Source of the DNA: Shimia sp022448905
GTDB taxonomy: Bacteria > Pseudomonadota > Alphaproteobacteria > Rhodobacterales > Rhodobacteraceae
Length of the DNA: 64,000 bases
Direction: 5' to 3'
Assembly (NCBI RefSeq): GCF_047126315.1
Contig: NZ_CP138953.1
Location: forward strand, 3,410,001-3,474,000
Position numbers and translations under genes: made by a program. This document shows positions 7,857 to 16,254 of this stretch, piece after piece. Numbering within the stretch: position 1 is the first letter of the stretch; every line of letters starts with the position of its first letter. Under the pieces are notes generated by a model that saw nothing but the letters and a program-made list of their open reading frames with translations, did no database searches and was not told where the DNA came from.

Positions 7857-8594
7857 ATGCCCTACTTCGCTCACCACAGCATCCTGATCACTGGCGCCAC
7901 AGGTGGCATCGGCCGCGCCTTAACCCACGCCCTCACCGAAGCTGGTGCCTTGGTTGTTGCCACCGGTCGCAGCACAGAGGCGCTTGAGCGCCTAACAGGG
8001 GCACCCTCTGACACGTTGAAGAAAATTCCGGCAGATCTGTCACATGCCGACGGGCGTGAGGCCTTACTGGCGCAGATCCAAAGCTACCATATCTCCGGCA
8101 TCATCCACGCGGCTGGCGTCCAATTTTCCCAAAACATTCCGGAAGGCCTCGCCAAACATCCTCGTCAATCCGAGTTGGAACTTGCGCTTAATCTGCAAGC
8201 GCCTGTGCATCTCACAAGCGCTCTACTGCCCACTCTGGCACAGCACCCCAAACCCTTTGTTTCCGCCATCACTTCGTCGCTAGCTCTGGCGCCAAAGCGC
8301 GACGCACCCACATACTGCGCCACCAAAGCGGGATTGCGTCACTACTTGCGAGCTCTGCGCTATCAATGCGCCGATGCCATCCCGCAGCTGCTGGTGAACG
8401 AAGTCCTACCCGCGCTGGTGGACACCCCCATGACCGCGGGACGTGGCACAGGCAAAGACAGCCCGGAAAAAGTTGCCACACAAATCCTACGTGGACTGGT
8501 GGATCAAAAGACGGAAACCTGGATCGGCAAAGCTCGCTTGCTGCGCGGCATCAACCGGGTCAGCCCAGCTTTGGCGGCACGCATTTTGCGATAG
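7857..8594 (+). CDS. Short-chain dehydrogenase/reductase
   Basis: A 245-residue classical SDR with the NAD(P)-binding motif TGATGGIG at residues 12-19, the HAAGV motif (NNAG equivalent) near residue 85, catalytic serine around residue 140 and YCATK at residues 153-157 (Tyr and Lys of the active site). Substrate unknown. It is divergent from a TetR-family gene with an inverted repeat between them, so it is likely induced by a small molecule that relieves TetR repression. The MFS gene begins about 70 bases downstream on the same strand. Confidence 0.87.
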   Translation: MPYFAHHSILITGATGGIGRALTHALTEAGALVVATGRSTEALERLTGAPSDTLKKIPADLSHADGREALLAQIQSYHISGIIHAAGVQFSQNIPEGLAKHPRQSELELALNLQAPVHLTSALLPTLAQHPKPFVSAITSSLALAPKRDAPTYCATKAGLRHYLRALRYQCADAIPQLLVNEVLPALVDTPMTAGRGTGKDSPEKVATQILRGLVDQKTETWIGKARLLRGINRVSPALAARILR

Positions 8595-8666
8595 CCACGC
8601 GCAAAAACGACACGCACAAGTCGAATTCCCACTAGTCATCACGCCGCAAACCGCCATGCTGCCCCC

Positions 8667-9926
8667 ATGCGCATGATCATCACTTTCTCGGCCCTATTCC
8701 TCTCGGTCATACTCTTACAACTCAGCTCCGGGGGCGTGGGGCCATTGGATGCGCTCTCCGGCATCGCACTGAACTTCACCACAGAGCAGATCGGCCTGTT
8801 GGGCTCAGCACATTTTCTAGGCTTCTTCATTGGCTGTTGGTGGTCACCACGTCTGATGGGAAGCGTCGGTCACTCCCGCGCCTTTGCCACCTTCACCGCC
8901 ATGGGCGCGATTGGGTTACTTGGCCACTTCATCATCGTCGACCCCTATGCCTGGGCGCTGATGCGAGTGGCCTCCGGTCTCTGCGTGGCGGGCTGTTTCA
9001 CTGTGGTCGAAGCCTGGCTGCAATCCAAAGTGACCAACGAAACCCGTGGCCGCGCCATGGGTACCTATCGCGTGGTCGACATGATCGCCTCCCTCGGTGC
9101 CCAGTTGGTGATCAGCGTTTTGGAACCGGCGTCCTATGTGTCTTACAACCTGCTCGCCCTACTGTGCTGCGCAGCTCTTTTGCCGATCACTCTGACCACA
9201 TCCCCGCAACCCAAAACGCCAAACGCTCCGCGCTTGCGCCCCAGCTTGGCTTACGCGCGCTCACCGTTGGCGGTTGCTGGCGTGATTGTCGCGGCCCTTA
9301 GCTCCGCCTCCTTCCGCATGGTGGGACCGGTCTATGGCACCGAAGTCGGGCTTCAGGTTGGTCAAATTGCGTGGTTCCTTGCCGCCTTTGTGCTCGGCGG
9401 AGCCATCGCGCAATATCCGGTTGGTTGGCTCGCCGACAAATTCGACCGCCGTTGGGTACTGATCTGGCTCTCCGCCGCCGCCGTGGTGTCTTGCGGCACA
9501 ACCGTCGCCATGGGCGCTGGCAGCACCACAATGATCATGCTCAATGCGGCCTTCTTTGGCTTTACGTCTTTCCCGATCTACTCGGTCTCCGCCGCCCACG
9601 CCAATGACTTTGCCACATCTGAAGAACGCGTTGAACTCTCCGCCGCACTCATGTTCTTCTTTGCGGTCGGCGCCATCGGCACGCCGCTGTTTGCCTCCGG
9701 CCTGATCGAACGGTTTGGCCCGCCCGCGCTTTTCATCATGATTGCAGTTGGCCACGCGCTTCTGATTGTGTTTGGCCTGACCCGCATGTTGGCGCGACCA
9801 ACGGCAGAACACCGCACCCGATACGTCTATGCCCCGCGCACCTCTTTCACGGTGGGGCGCATCACAAAACGTCAGCGTGAGAAGCCCAATCGCACAGAGG
9901 AAACGCCTCCAAACGAGGGCAAATAG
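8667..9926 (+). CDS. MFS transporter (YcaD-like)
   Basis: A 419-residue protein with about twelve hydrophobic segments and MFS signatures: a short N-terminal helix (ALFLSVILLQLSSGG), the G-x-x-x-G-rich helix GSAHFLGFFIGCWWSPRLMG, and the central loop motif GWLADKFDRRW between helices 6 and 8, equivalent to the classical loop 2-3 and 8-9 motif. It resembles the YcaD/YfkF-type branch. Substrate unknown. No clear ribosome binding site precedes the ATG at 8667; an ATG at 8673 is an alternative. It may be expressed with the SDR gene upstream. Confidence 0.82.
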   Translation: MRMIITFSALFLSVILLQLSSGGVGPLDALSGIALNFTTEQIGLLGSAHFLGFFIGCWWSPRLMGSVGHSRAFATFTAMGAIGLLGHFIIVDPYAWALMRVASGLCVAGCFTVVEAWLQSKVTNETRGRAMGTYRVVDMIASLGAQLVISVLEPASYVSYNLLALLCCAALLPITLTTSPQPKTPNAPRLRPSLAYARSPLAVAGVIVAALSSASFRMVGPVYGTEVGLQVGQIAWFLAAFVLGGAIAQYPVGWLADKFDRRWVLIWLSAAAVVSCGTTVAMGAGSTTMIMLNAAFFGFTSFPIYSVSAAHANDFATSEERVELSAALMFFFAVGAIGTPLFASGLIERFGPPALFIMIAVGHALLIVFGLTRMLARPTAEHRTRYVYAPRTSFTVGRITKRQREKPNRTEETPPNEGK

Positions 9927-9945
9927 CCGCCAGATTTGCACCTCC

Positions 9946-9978
9946 GCGATACAGTGGTGATACAGACGCGATACCGAC
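9946..9978 (+). repeat. Three 11-base-phased GATAC repeats upstream of metG
   Basis: GATAC occurs at 9948, 9959 and 9970, exactly 11 bases apart, within the similar units GCGATACAGTG, GTGATACAGAC and GCGATACCGAC. They end about 75 bases before the metG start. Spacing of one helical turn puts all three on one face of the DNA, as for a cooperatively bound regulator. Which protein binds is unknown. Confidence 0.55.
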
Positions 9979-10049
9979 GTGGAAATTCGCCTGTGGAACT
10001 GGCCTACTCTTTGGGCTAATGGGGTTTGAAACAGTTAAGGGACACCCAC

Positions 10050-11765
10050 ATGGCGCGCCATCTGATCACCTCGGCCTTGCCGTATATCAACGGCATCAAA
10101 CACCTCGGCAATCTCGTTGGCAGCCAGCTGCCCGCCGATCTGTTCGCCCGCTATATGCGCGCACGCGGCCACGAAGTTCTGTTCCTCTGCGCCACCGATG
10201 AACACGGCACGCCCGCTGAGTTGGCCGCCGCAAAAGCGGGTAAAGATGTTGCCGATTACTGCGCTGAAATGCACGCTGTGCAGTCGGAAATTGCCGAAGG
10301 CTTCCGCCTGTCGTTTGACCACTACGGCCGCTCATCCAGCCCGGAAAACCACGCACTGACTCAACACTTCGCCGGCCGCTTAGCCGACATGGGCCTGATC
10401 CGTGAAGTGTCTGAAAAGATGGTATATTCCAACGCCGATGGCCGTTTTCTCCCGGACCGCTACATCGAAGGCACCTGCCCCAACTGCGGTTTTGAAAGTG
10501 CGCGCGGCGATCAGTGTGACAACTGCACCAAACAGCTCGATCCCACCGATCTGATCAACCCCTATTCCACCATCTCTGGCTCCACCGATCTGGAAGAGCG
10601 TGAGACCAAACACCTGTTCCTGTGCCAGTCGCAAATGCGCGACAAATTGCAGGCCTGGATCGACAGCAAGACCGATTGGCCCGTGCTGACCACCTCGATC
10701 GCCAACAAATGGCTAAACGACGGCGACGGCCTGCAAGACCGCGGCATCACCCGCGATCTGGACTGGGGTGTGCCTGTTAAGAAAGGCGGCGAAGACTGGC
10801 CCGGCATGGAAGGCAAAGTCTTCTACGTCTGGTTTGACGCCCCCATCGAATACATCGCCTGCGCCCAAGAATGGGTAGCGGCTGACAAGGGCGCAGACTG
10901 GGAGCGCTGGTGGCGCACTGACAAAGGTGCCGACGACGTGACCTACACCCAGTTTATGGGCAAAGATAACGTCCCATTCCACACACTGTCCTTCCCGGCC
11001 ACAATCCTCGGTTCTGAAGAACCCTGGAAAGCGGTGGATTACATCAAATCTTTCAACTACTTGAACTATGATGGCGGCCAATTTTCCACCTCACGTGGCC
11101 GAGGCGTCTTTATGGACCAGGCACTTGAAATCCTGCCGTCCGACTACTGGCGCTGGTGGCTCCTGAGCCATGCCCCGGAAAGCTCCGACAGCGAGTTCAC
11201 CTGGGAAAACTTCCAGCAATCTGTGAACAAAGACCTCGCCGACGTGCTTGGCAACTTTGTCAGCCGTGTCACAAAGTTCTGCCGCTCCAAATTTGGCGCA
11301 GAGGTGCCAACTGGTGGCGAGCTGGGCGAAACCGAACAGGCGCTGATTGCTGAGCTGACCACCCGCATGCGCGCCTACGAAGAGCACATGACCGCCATGG
11401 AAGTCCGCAAATCGGCACAGGAGTTGCGTGCAATCTGGGTGGCTGGCAACGAATACCTGCAGTCCGCAGCGCCATGGTCCACCTTCAAGGAAGACCCGGA
11501 GAATGCCGCTGCGCAAATCCGCCTCGCTCTCAATCTGATCCGGATTTACGCTGTGATTTCAGCGCCTTTCATCCCGGATGCCTCTGCGACCCTGATGGCA
11601 GCTATGCAGTCTGACGACACGAATTGGCCGGACGACGTGGCTGCCGCGCTGGAAACGCTACAACCGGGTCACGCTTTCACGGTGCCGGATGTCACCTTCC
11701 GCAAGATAAGCGACGATGAACGCGAAGAGTGGCAAGAGAAATTCGCAGGCAAACGCGAGAGCTAA
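10050..11765 (+). CDS. metG: Methionyl-tRNA synthetase
   Basis: A 571-residue class I aminoacyl-tRNA synthetase charging tRNA-Met. The HIGH-type motif appears as KHLGN near the N-terminus (ALPYINGIKHLGNLVGS). The zinc-knuckle insertion CPNCGFESARGDQCDNC has four cysteines. The KMSKS-type signature is degenerate, reading FSTSRGRGVF; the usual FSKSRG lysine is replaced by threonine, as occurs in some bacterial MetRS. The anticodon-binding helical domain follows (NKDLADVLGNFVSRV). No C-terminal tRNA-binding extension is present. ATG 10050 preceded by AAGGGA is preferred to an in-frame TTG at 10026. Confidence 0.95.
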   Translation: MARHLITSALPYINGIKHLGNLVGSQLPADLFARYMRARGHEVLFLCATDEHGTPAELAAAKAGKDVADYCAEMHAVQSEIAEGFRLSFDHYGRSSSPENHALTQHFAGRLADMGLIREVSEKMVYSNADGRFLPDRYIEGTCPNCGFESARGDQCDNCTKQLDPTDLINPYSTISGSTDLEERETKHLFLCQSQMRDKLQAWIDSKTDWPVLTTSIANKWLNDGDGLQDRGITRDLDWGVPVKKGGEDWPGMEGKVFYVWFDAPIEYIACAQEWVAADKGADWERWWRTDKGADDVTYTQFMGKDNVPFHTLSFPATILGSEEPWKAVDYIKSFNYLNYDGGQFSTSRGRGVFMDQALEILPSDYWRWWLLSHAPESSDSEFTWENFQQSVNKDLADVLGNFVSRVTKFCRSKFGAEVPTGGELGETEQALIAELTTRMRAYEEHMTAMEVRKSAQELRAIWVAGNEYLQSAAPWSTFKEDPENAAAQIRLALNLIRIYAVISAPFIPDASATLMAAMQSDDTNWPDDVAAALETLQPGHAFTVPDVTFRKISDDEREEWQEKFAGKRES

Positions 11766-11775
11766 ACCCCAAAAA

Positions 11776-11801
11776 GCGCGGTCAATCGGCCGCGCCGTTT
11801 T
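11776..11801. terminator. metG: Bidirectional intrinsic terminator after metG
   Basis: GCGCGG (11776-11781) and CCGCGC (11790-11795) form a hairpin with an eight-base loop, followed by CGTTTTC on the plus strand and flanked by AAAAA on the other side, so it could act in both directions. It lies 11 bases after the metG stop. Confidence 0.65.
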
Positions 11802-11925
11802 CTTTCAATCTCGGCCCCAAAACCACCACCCTGACAAAGGTCAAGGTCGAAACCCTCGACTCACGCTATCTCATTGGTCAAGATGAAGACGTGCACCAAG
11901 CATTGCACTTAGAGGAGATCGATCC

Positions 11926-12081
11926 ATGGAAGCCATCCTGAACGTATTCTGGAGCATTATTGAAGCGCTCCCTCCAGTTGTATCCGCGTCCCTACTGATG
12001 TTGGGCATCAGCGTCTTTGTCGCGCTCATCCTGGGGTTCATTGTGGCCAGCATTGCTTCCGGCAGAGAAACCCGGACCTAA
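11926..12081 (+). CDS. Small membrane protein, 51 residues
   Basis: A 51-residue frame starting MEAILNVFWSIIEALPP with one long hydrophobic stretch (about residues 16-44, including LLMLGISVFVALILGFIV) and the charged tail GRETRT. The ribosome binding site GAGGAG is ideally placed eight bases before ATG 11926, which argues for real translation. Probably a single-pass inner-membrane peptide; no family recognised. It is the last host gene before the island's left attachment site, 36 bases downstream. Confidence 0.62.
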   Translation: MEAILNVFWSIIEALPPVVSASLLMLGISVFVALILGFIVASIASGRETRT

Positions 12082-12117
12082 CCAACCAAAAATTCCATCA
12101 AACTATCAGATAGTTAC

Positions 12118-12178
12118 TGGTACCCGCGGCCGGACTCGAACCGGCACGGCCATAATCGGCCTAGAGATTTTAAGTCTC
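12118..12178 (-). repeat. attL: displaced 3' fragment of tRNA-Leu(UAA)
   Basis: 61 bases match 20704-20764, the 3' part of the intact tRNA-Leu, with only two differences; the 33 bases nearest the anticodon side are identical. The homology stops just past the anticodon loop, so no functional tRNA can be made. The two mismatches pair with each other in the T stem (G-C here, A-U in the intact gene). This is the tRNA tail displaced when the island integrated. Confidence 0.9.
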
Positions 12179-12280
12179 GACATTAGCCTTTGATTTCAAT
12201 GGGGGTGTAAGTTAAACACAGCCGATCTTCCGCATAGGCAGTCAAATTTGACTAACACTGCCCGAAAAGAGGGATCGACT

Positions 12281-12356
12281 GTGCGTGCACGAGACTGGCC
12301 TTTTGAAACCGTAGAAATCAAATGCGAACACTGCGGGCGCTTTGGCCGTTACAGCA
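12281..12356 (+). pseudogene. N-terminal remnant of a small zinc-finger phage protein
   Basis: From a GTG at 12281 the frame reads RARDWPFETVEIKCEHCGRF and continues GRYS, a CxxC zinc-knuckle start I recall from short hypothetical proteins of Rhodobacterales prophages. At about 12356 it runs into the antisense end of the Dam-like remnant, so the protein is cut off after about 25 residues. The family link is by recollection only. Confidence 0.4.
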
Positions 12357-12813
12357 GCCCAGTCCGGACCTCTCGATTTGAGATGATCAGTTCCTGGACC
12401 TTCTTGCCGCCCGACTTGGCGATCGTGTAGTTCAACCGCACTTCATCGATGTGGAAACCATCAAACCACTCCCGGATCTCGGGTGTGTCATTGATGGACA
12501 TCACAAATGCGCCTTTGATCTCGCGAAGCTGCTCCGCCATAGCCTGGAAGTCTTCGCGGGCGAACATGTCCTTGCCGTAGTCAGCCTCCCCACCGAAATA
12601 GGGCGGATCCAGATAGAACAGCGAGCCGGGCGTATCGTACCGCCCAATAACGCCCGCCCAGTCCAGGCTATCAAACACCACGCCCTCGAGGCACTCGTGT
12701 GCCGCTTCAAAGATAGGTTCCAGCCGAGACAGAGAAAACCGTGGCGCATGCTCCGGCGCCACCCCAAAGACGCCCTTTATCTGCGGCGCACCGTTGAACG
12801 TGCTCAAGCGCAA
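12349..12813 (-). pseudogene. dam: DNA adenine methylase (D12 class), N-terminally truncated
   Basis: The frame holds the C-terminal half of a D12-class N6-adenine methyltransferase: RFSLSRLEPIFEAAHECLEG, the catalytic motif DPPYFGG preceded by GSLFYLDPPYF, and the conserved SINDTPEIREWF. The N-terminal S-adenosylmethionine-binding motif (FxGxG) is missing, and an in-frame TAA lies seven codons upstream of the first possible start (TTG 12813). It is therefore an inactive remnant. Phages use such enzymes for self-protection methylation, usually at GATC-like sites; this fits the prophage origin of the island. Confidence 0.75.
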
Positions 12814-12996
12814 ATCGGAACTGGCCCGAAGTTAGGGTAACTCGTGTATTTTCGGGGGAGAGATAGGCGCTAGAAGGCCTGGTGAATAACCAGACTGTCT
12901 CGCTGGCTAGCGAAGCAATCGATACATCCAAAGATTGTGACTAACTGGTTTGATAACTATGCTGTTGAGAAACCACGGCAAGCCAAGGTCTTTTAA

Positions 12997-13671
12997 GTGT
13001 TGAGTGCAATTTATAACTTCGGACAGGAAGCCATCCTGCTAGTCGGCAAAATATGGGACGGGATGCTTGCATCTCCAAAGGAATATCAAACGCTAGTTGG
13101 TGGGACATTGGCCCTAACGGGCGTTCTTCTAACAATCGCATTTAGCGGTAGACGCGTGACCCGGCAGCTAAAACATGCAACTGAGTTGAACGACAAAAAC
13201 GCTGAACGTGAGCTTACTGAACGTCGCCAGTCAATACGCGACGCAATGTTCGCCGAAGTGCTCTCAATTCAAGACTTCCTTCGAGATGAACTCCATCAAG
13301 CGAGGCTATTTCTGAACCCAAACTGGACGGTAGTGGATGAAACAGAGACCTCCAATGCGACTGCATCGCCACCAGAAATGGACGAAGAGGCTGTGGGCAA
13401 AACAGAGTACCCTTTCGCAATGCCTGATAGAGATACAGTTTATCAAGGATTAGTGGGACAGATTTCGTACCTTAAACAAGACGAAGTTCGGCAAATTATC
13501 TCCATCTACAATCAGTATTACAAATTTCGGAGCTGGATCTTCGAAAACGATTGCTCTGATGCACGCAGGGAAGACTTCGCCAAAATTCCGCCGGAACTGG
13601 TAAAGGAACTAATTGAAGAGATTCAGAACACGCTCGGAAGTATCGATTTGATCTTTGCACACATGAACTGA
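12997..13671 (+). CDS. Membrane-anchored hypothetical protein of the island
   Basis: A 224-residue protein beginning with a GTG. One hydrophobic segment (about residues 33-51, LVGGTLALTGVLLTIAFSG) is followed by a long charged, probably helical or coiled-coil region (RQLKHATELNDKNAERELTERRQ), then a soluble C-terminal domain. The shape is typical of proteins found as accessory genes in islands, but I recognise no family. The start has no strong ribosome binding site. The base composition is AT-richer than host genes, in keeping with foreign origin. Confidence 0.55.
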   Translation: MLSAIYNFGQEAILLVGKIWDGMLASPKEYQTLVGGTLALTGVLLTIAFSGRRVTRQLKHATELNDKNAERELTERRQSIRDAMFAEVLSIQDFLRDELHQARLFLNPNWTVVDETETSNATASPPEMDEEAVGKTEYPFAMPDRDTVYQGLVGQISYLKQDEVRQIISIYNQYYKFRSWIFENDCSDARREDFAKIPPELVKELIEEIQNTLGSIDLIFAHMN

Positions 13672-13710
13672 CATGCCAGAGATGGATTCCGGCCAGGTGC
13701 AAGATCCCGC

Positions 13711-14278
13711 ATTTCCCAAGTAACTGCGTGATTTAGCTTCGCATTATCGCATTTTCATTTTATATTTCAGCACGTTAATTCGTTCTGGAGGGTTTGAAAA
13801 TGGCACACCCAATGGGTGCGGGTTCTGAGAGCGATTTTCGGCTGAATTTTGACGCGCGCGTACGGCTGGAATTCCACGGCTCCAAGATCAGTTCGGATGG
13901 CGGTCTGCTGCTCTACCGGGAGCTTGATGACGCCCTTGGCCTTTTCGACAAAACGGTTCGATTTCTTAGGGATACCCGCAAAGGTAAGAATGGTGTCCAT
14001 ACCCTGAGTGGCGCGCTGTTTGGGCAAATCATCACCGCCATCCGCAACATCAAGCCACCACCGAGGCCTGCTTGACGGCTCAATCAAAGAAAACCGAACA
14101 AAAGCGGCTCGATAGTTGCGTCTTGACGCTGCCCAAATGGGCCCAAAATCCACGAAATGCCCCGACAAAACGCCCCGGACCCCGAAAGGCAGTGATTTTA
14201 AGGCCGACACCATCGCTAGAGTTGAAAACGCCCCCGAAAACGCGCAAGCTCGTTGCAACACAAAGTTACTTGGGAAAT
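13711..14278 (+). mobile_element. IS1380-type element with internal deletion
   Basis: A 15-base inverted repeat, ATTTCCCAAGTAACT at 13711-13725 and its complement at 14264-14278, brackets an IS1380-like transposase N-terminus. At 568 bases it is about one third of a full IS1380 element. It cannot transpose by itself but could be mobilised if a full relative is present. Confidence 0.6.
13800..14075 (+). pseudogene. IS1380 family transposase, N-terminal fragment
   Basis: About 91 residues with the IS1380 N-terminal pattern: FDARVRLEFHGSKISSDGG then LLLYRELDDALGLFDKTV and HTLSGALFGQII. The DDE catalytic core is absent and the frame ends soon after GQIITAIRN, where the rest was deleted. GGAGG lies seven bases before ATG 13800, so the original start is intact. 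Confidence 0.72.
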
Positions 14279-14281
14279 ATC
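14267..14281 (+). repeat. Left arm of inverted repeat flanking the immunity-like gene
   Basis: TACTTGGGAAATATC here is repeated as its exact complement at 14978-14992, three bases after the stop of the gene at 14306-14974. The same core forms the ends of the IS1380 remnant just upstream. Confidence 0.6.
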
Positions 14282-14305
14282 CGCTAAGATATCTCGGAGG
14301 AAATG

Positions 14306-14974
14306 ATGGCGCAACCAAAGATCTGGGAGTCGCTGCTGCTATATGACTCCCGTAACGTGAGAAGTATCTTCCTTCAATTGCCGACGGATTATGAGCCGGA
14401 AACCTTAGATTGGTCAAAAGTCTATGTGGAGTTTCAGCGCAATTTTTTTAGTTTGGGCCGAGGCGCACTGGATACTGCGGTGTTACCGCTGTTTTCTTCC
14501 TGGCGCTACAAAGATGTGCCAAGAAAAAAACGCGATAACCTTCCCGATGCATTTACGGTGCATTTGGGCATTCCAATCGTGTCTGGACATATGAAGGCGG
14601 TCTTGGAGCGGTTCGACCTTGGCGACACGTCTTTTTACCCAATTAAGCTCTATGAGTTTGACCAAGTAACACAGCGCCCCGATGACCTCTATATTTGGGA
14701 TGTTCGCAACGCCGTGAGGGCACTGGTGCCCGAAAAATCAAAGGGCATACTGGACTTACTTGGTCACGGTACCACATGGGATATGTTTCCCGAAAAGGGG
14801 AAGTTTCTTGCCTTGGATGAAGCGTGCATTCCCGATGTTGACGTCTGGATCGACCCCCAGATGAAGAGTCGACTCTTTTTCTCAGACCGGCTCCGCACAG
14901 CGCTGCGACAGGCCGACCTAAGCCTGCGCTGTTTTGGCTGGCGTGCATGTAAGTTGGTGGCGCGAGATCAATAA
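14306..14974 (+). CDS. Imm11-like (DUF1629-type) candidate immunity protein
   Basis: A 222-residue soluble protein with no signal or membrane segment. The C-terminal region WIDPQMKSRLFFSDRLRTAL is reminiscent of the DUF1629/Imm11 domain found in immunity proteins of polymorphic toxin systems. No toxin gene is adjacent, so the role is speculative. CGGAGG at 14295-14300 favours ATG 14306 over ATG 14303. The gene sits exactly between two inverted copies of TACTTGGGAAATATC, suggesting it moved as passenger of an IS1380-type element. Its composition is AT-richer than host genes. Confidence 0.5.
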   Translation: MAQPKIWESLLLYDSRNVRSIFLQLPTDYEPETLDWSKVYVEFQRNFFSLGRGALDTAVLPLFSSWRYKDVPRKKRDNLPDAFTVHLGIPIVSGHMKAVLERFDLGDTSFYPIKLYEFDQVTQRPDDLYIWDVRNAVRALVPEKSKGILDLLGHGTTWDMFPEKGKFLALDEACIPDVDVWIDPQMKSRLFFSDRLRTALRQADLSLRCFGWRACKLVARDQ

Positions 14975-15376
14975 GCCGATATTTCCCAAGTATTTTGGTG
15001 TTTGGGTGAAGCACTCTCCATTGCGTCACTTGCTGCATTCAGACGCTGGAAGGTTGTGTGATTTCGCGCCACTTTTGTCCCTTGCATTCAAACCTATGAT
15101 GACGACTAAGCGGAGGTAGAAACTTAATATCAGGCGGTGACCAGAATGGCGGTCTAGAGCGTTCTGGCTGCACGTGACAAGGTAGTGCTCGCACAGTTCC
15201 AACTTGTTTTTTTTGTCTCCTGAGATGAGGGCCTAAGCCACCCAAATTCAAACGGCTGGCTAGGATGCAAGAGGCGAGCAGTGTTTTTTTGATCTCCTCA
15301 GAATTGATCGTGACAAATTTTCTTCGTTATCGTAACCCCGAACGGGACACTAAAATTTTCAGCACCAGACCGCGCT
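14975..15376. other. Gene-poor AT-rich stretch in the island
   Basis: Apart from the right inverted-repeat arm at 14978-14992, these roughly 400 bases show no frame with credible protein features on either strand. T-runs occur near 15208-15215 and 15282-15289. It is probably degenerate island DNA. Confidence 0.45.
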
Positions 15377-15760
15377 ATGAGACTATTGACGATTGTGTTT
15401 TCTGCACTAGCTCTTTGTTTTCTTTGGTTGTGGTGCTACCCTTCGCCAGATCGGTCAGCGCAAGAGTTTTTTAAAACGCAATATATGGAAATTGCAGATC
15501 ATCAATACTTGGACAGCCTAAAAACGCTCCAATGCTCTGCAACTTCAACCCCTTCTGTTTTCTCAAGAAAATTTTCCTATTCGTGCAAGATCCGTACTTT
15601 CTGCTCAAAGCCGGTTGAACATCTAATTTTCGTAGATCGACTTTTCGGCGCGCGTGTCGGACCCGACCCATTCTACCAAAAGTTCGCGCGAGTCTGTCCA
15701 GACATATTGAATGCTGAAACCGCTCAACGAGCTACTGATAGCCTTGACCAAGGAGGTTAA
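15377..15760 (+). CDS. Hypothetical exported or membrane-anchored protein of the island
   Basis: A 127-residue protein starting MRLLTIVFSALALCFLWLW, a clear signal peptide or N-terminal anchor. The remaining part has six cysteines (CSATS, SCKIRTFCSK, VCPDIL among them), suggesting disulfides outside the cytoplasm. No family recognised and no strong ribosome binding site. AT-rich codon use matches the surrounding island. Confidence 0.45.
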   Translation: MRLLTIVFSALALCFLWLWCYPSPDRSAQEFFKTQYMEIADHQYLDSLKTLQCSATSTPSVFSRKFSYSCKIRTFCSKPVEHLIFVDRLFGARVGPDPFYQKFARVCPDILNAETAQRATDSLDQGG

Positions 15761-15823
15761 AATGACGGGAATTGTTTCAGTAAACACCTTGGGAAATCCC
15801 TATTAAAACTTCGACTTCCCCTA

Positions 15824-16050
15824 GGGTCAGAACTCATAGCCAGTAAATAACGAGAGCTACGAGGGCGATGGCGGACAGGAAGACCTTCGGGCATCTGTCG
15901 TATCGAGTTGCGACACGCCGCCAATCCTTCAACCTGCCGAACATGATTTCGATCTGGTTGCGTCGTTTGTAGCGGCGCTTATCGTACTTTACAGTCTTTT
16001 TGCGCCGCTTTCGACCAGGGATGCAAGCACGTATCCCTTCTCTAGTTTTC
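15824..16050 (-). pseudogene. IS5 family transposase, C-terminal fragment
   Basis: Reading the minus strand, the last 70 or so codons of an IS5/IS427-type transposase are present: GRKRRKKTVKYDKRRYKRRN, QIEIMFGRLKDWRRVATRYD and RCPKVFLSAIAL, ending with a stop at 15834-15836. The element's outer end is near 15824 (GGGTCAGAACTCAT). The rest was cut off at about 16050 by an IS3-type end. It is non-functional. Confidence 0.75.
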
Positions 16051-16160
16051 TGTATAGTCCGCCCAACTTAAGGACGAATATATGAAGACGAAATTCACCG
16101 AAGTATAGATCATCCAGATGATCAAGGAGCAGGACGCAGGCGAGCAGACTACTGACGCTT
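16051..16160 (+). pseudogene. IS3 family left end and orfA fragment with internal stop
   Basis: TGTATAGTCCGCCC at 16051 looks like an IS3/IS407-type left end. From ATG 16082 the frame reads MKTKFTEV, a TAG stop, then IIQMIKEQDAGEQTTD, the familiar orfA N-terminus in which the usual E-Q codon pair has become V-stop. It decays after about 26 codons. It interrupts the IS5 remnant to its left. Confidence 0.62.
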
Positions 16161-16254
16161 TGGGAAGTAAGCTGCATGGTGGGCGGTGTTCGCGCACCGC
16201 CTGCCCCCAAACCGGGCGTAACTTTAAACTAGAGGGGCGCTATCGCCCAACCCT

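Noticed and set aside
12118..12178. Possible second tRNA-Leu gene
   Set aside because: Homology to tRNA-Leu stops just past the anticodon loop; the D arm and 5' acceptor strand are absent, so it is only the displaced 3' end.
14975..15376. Possible genes in this gap, including a minus-strand frame at 15039-15251
   Set aside because: The translations are Pro/Arg/His-rich without family features, ribosome binding sites or membrane or signal segments.
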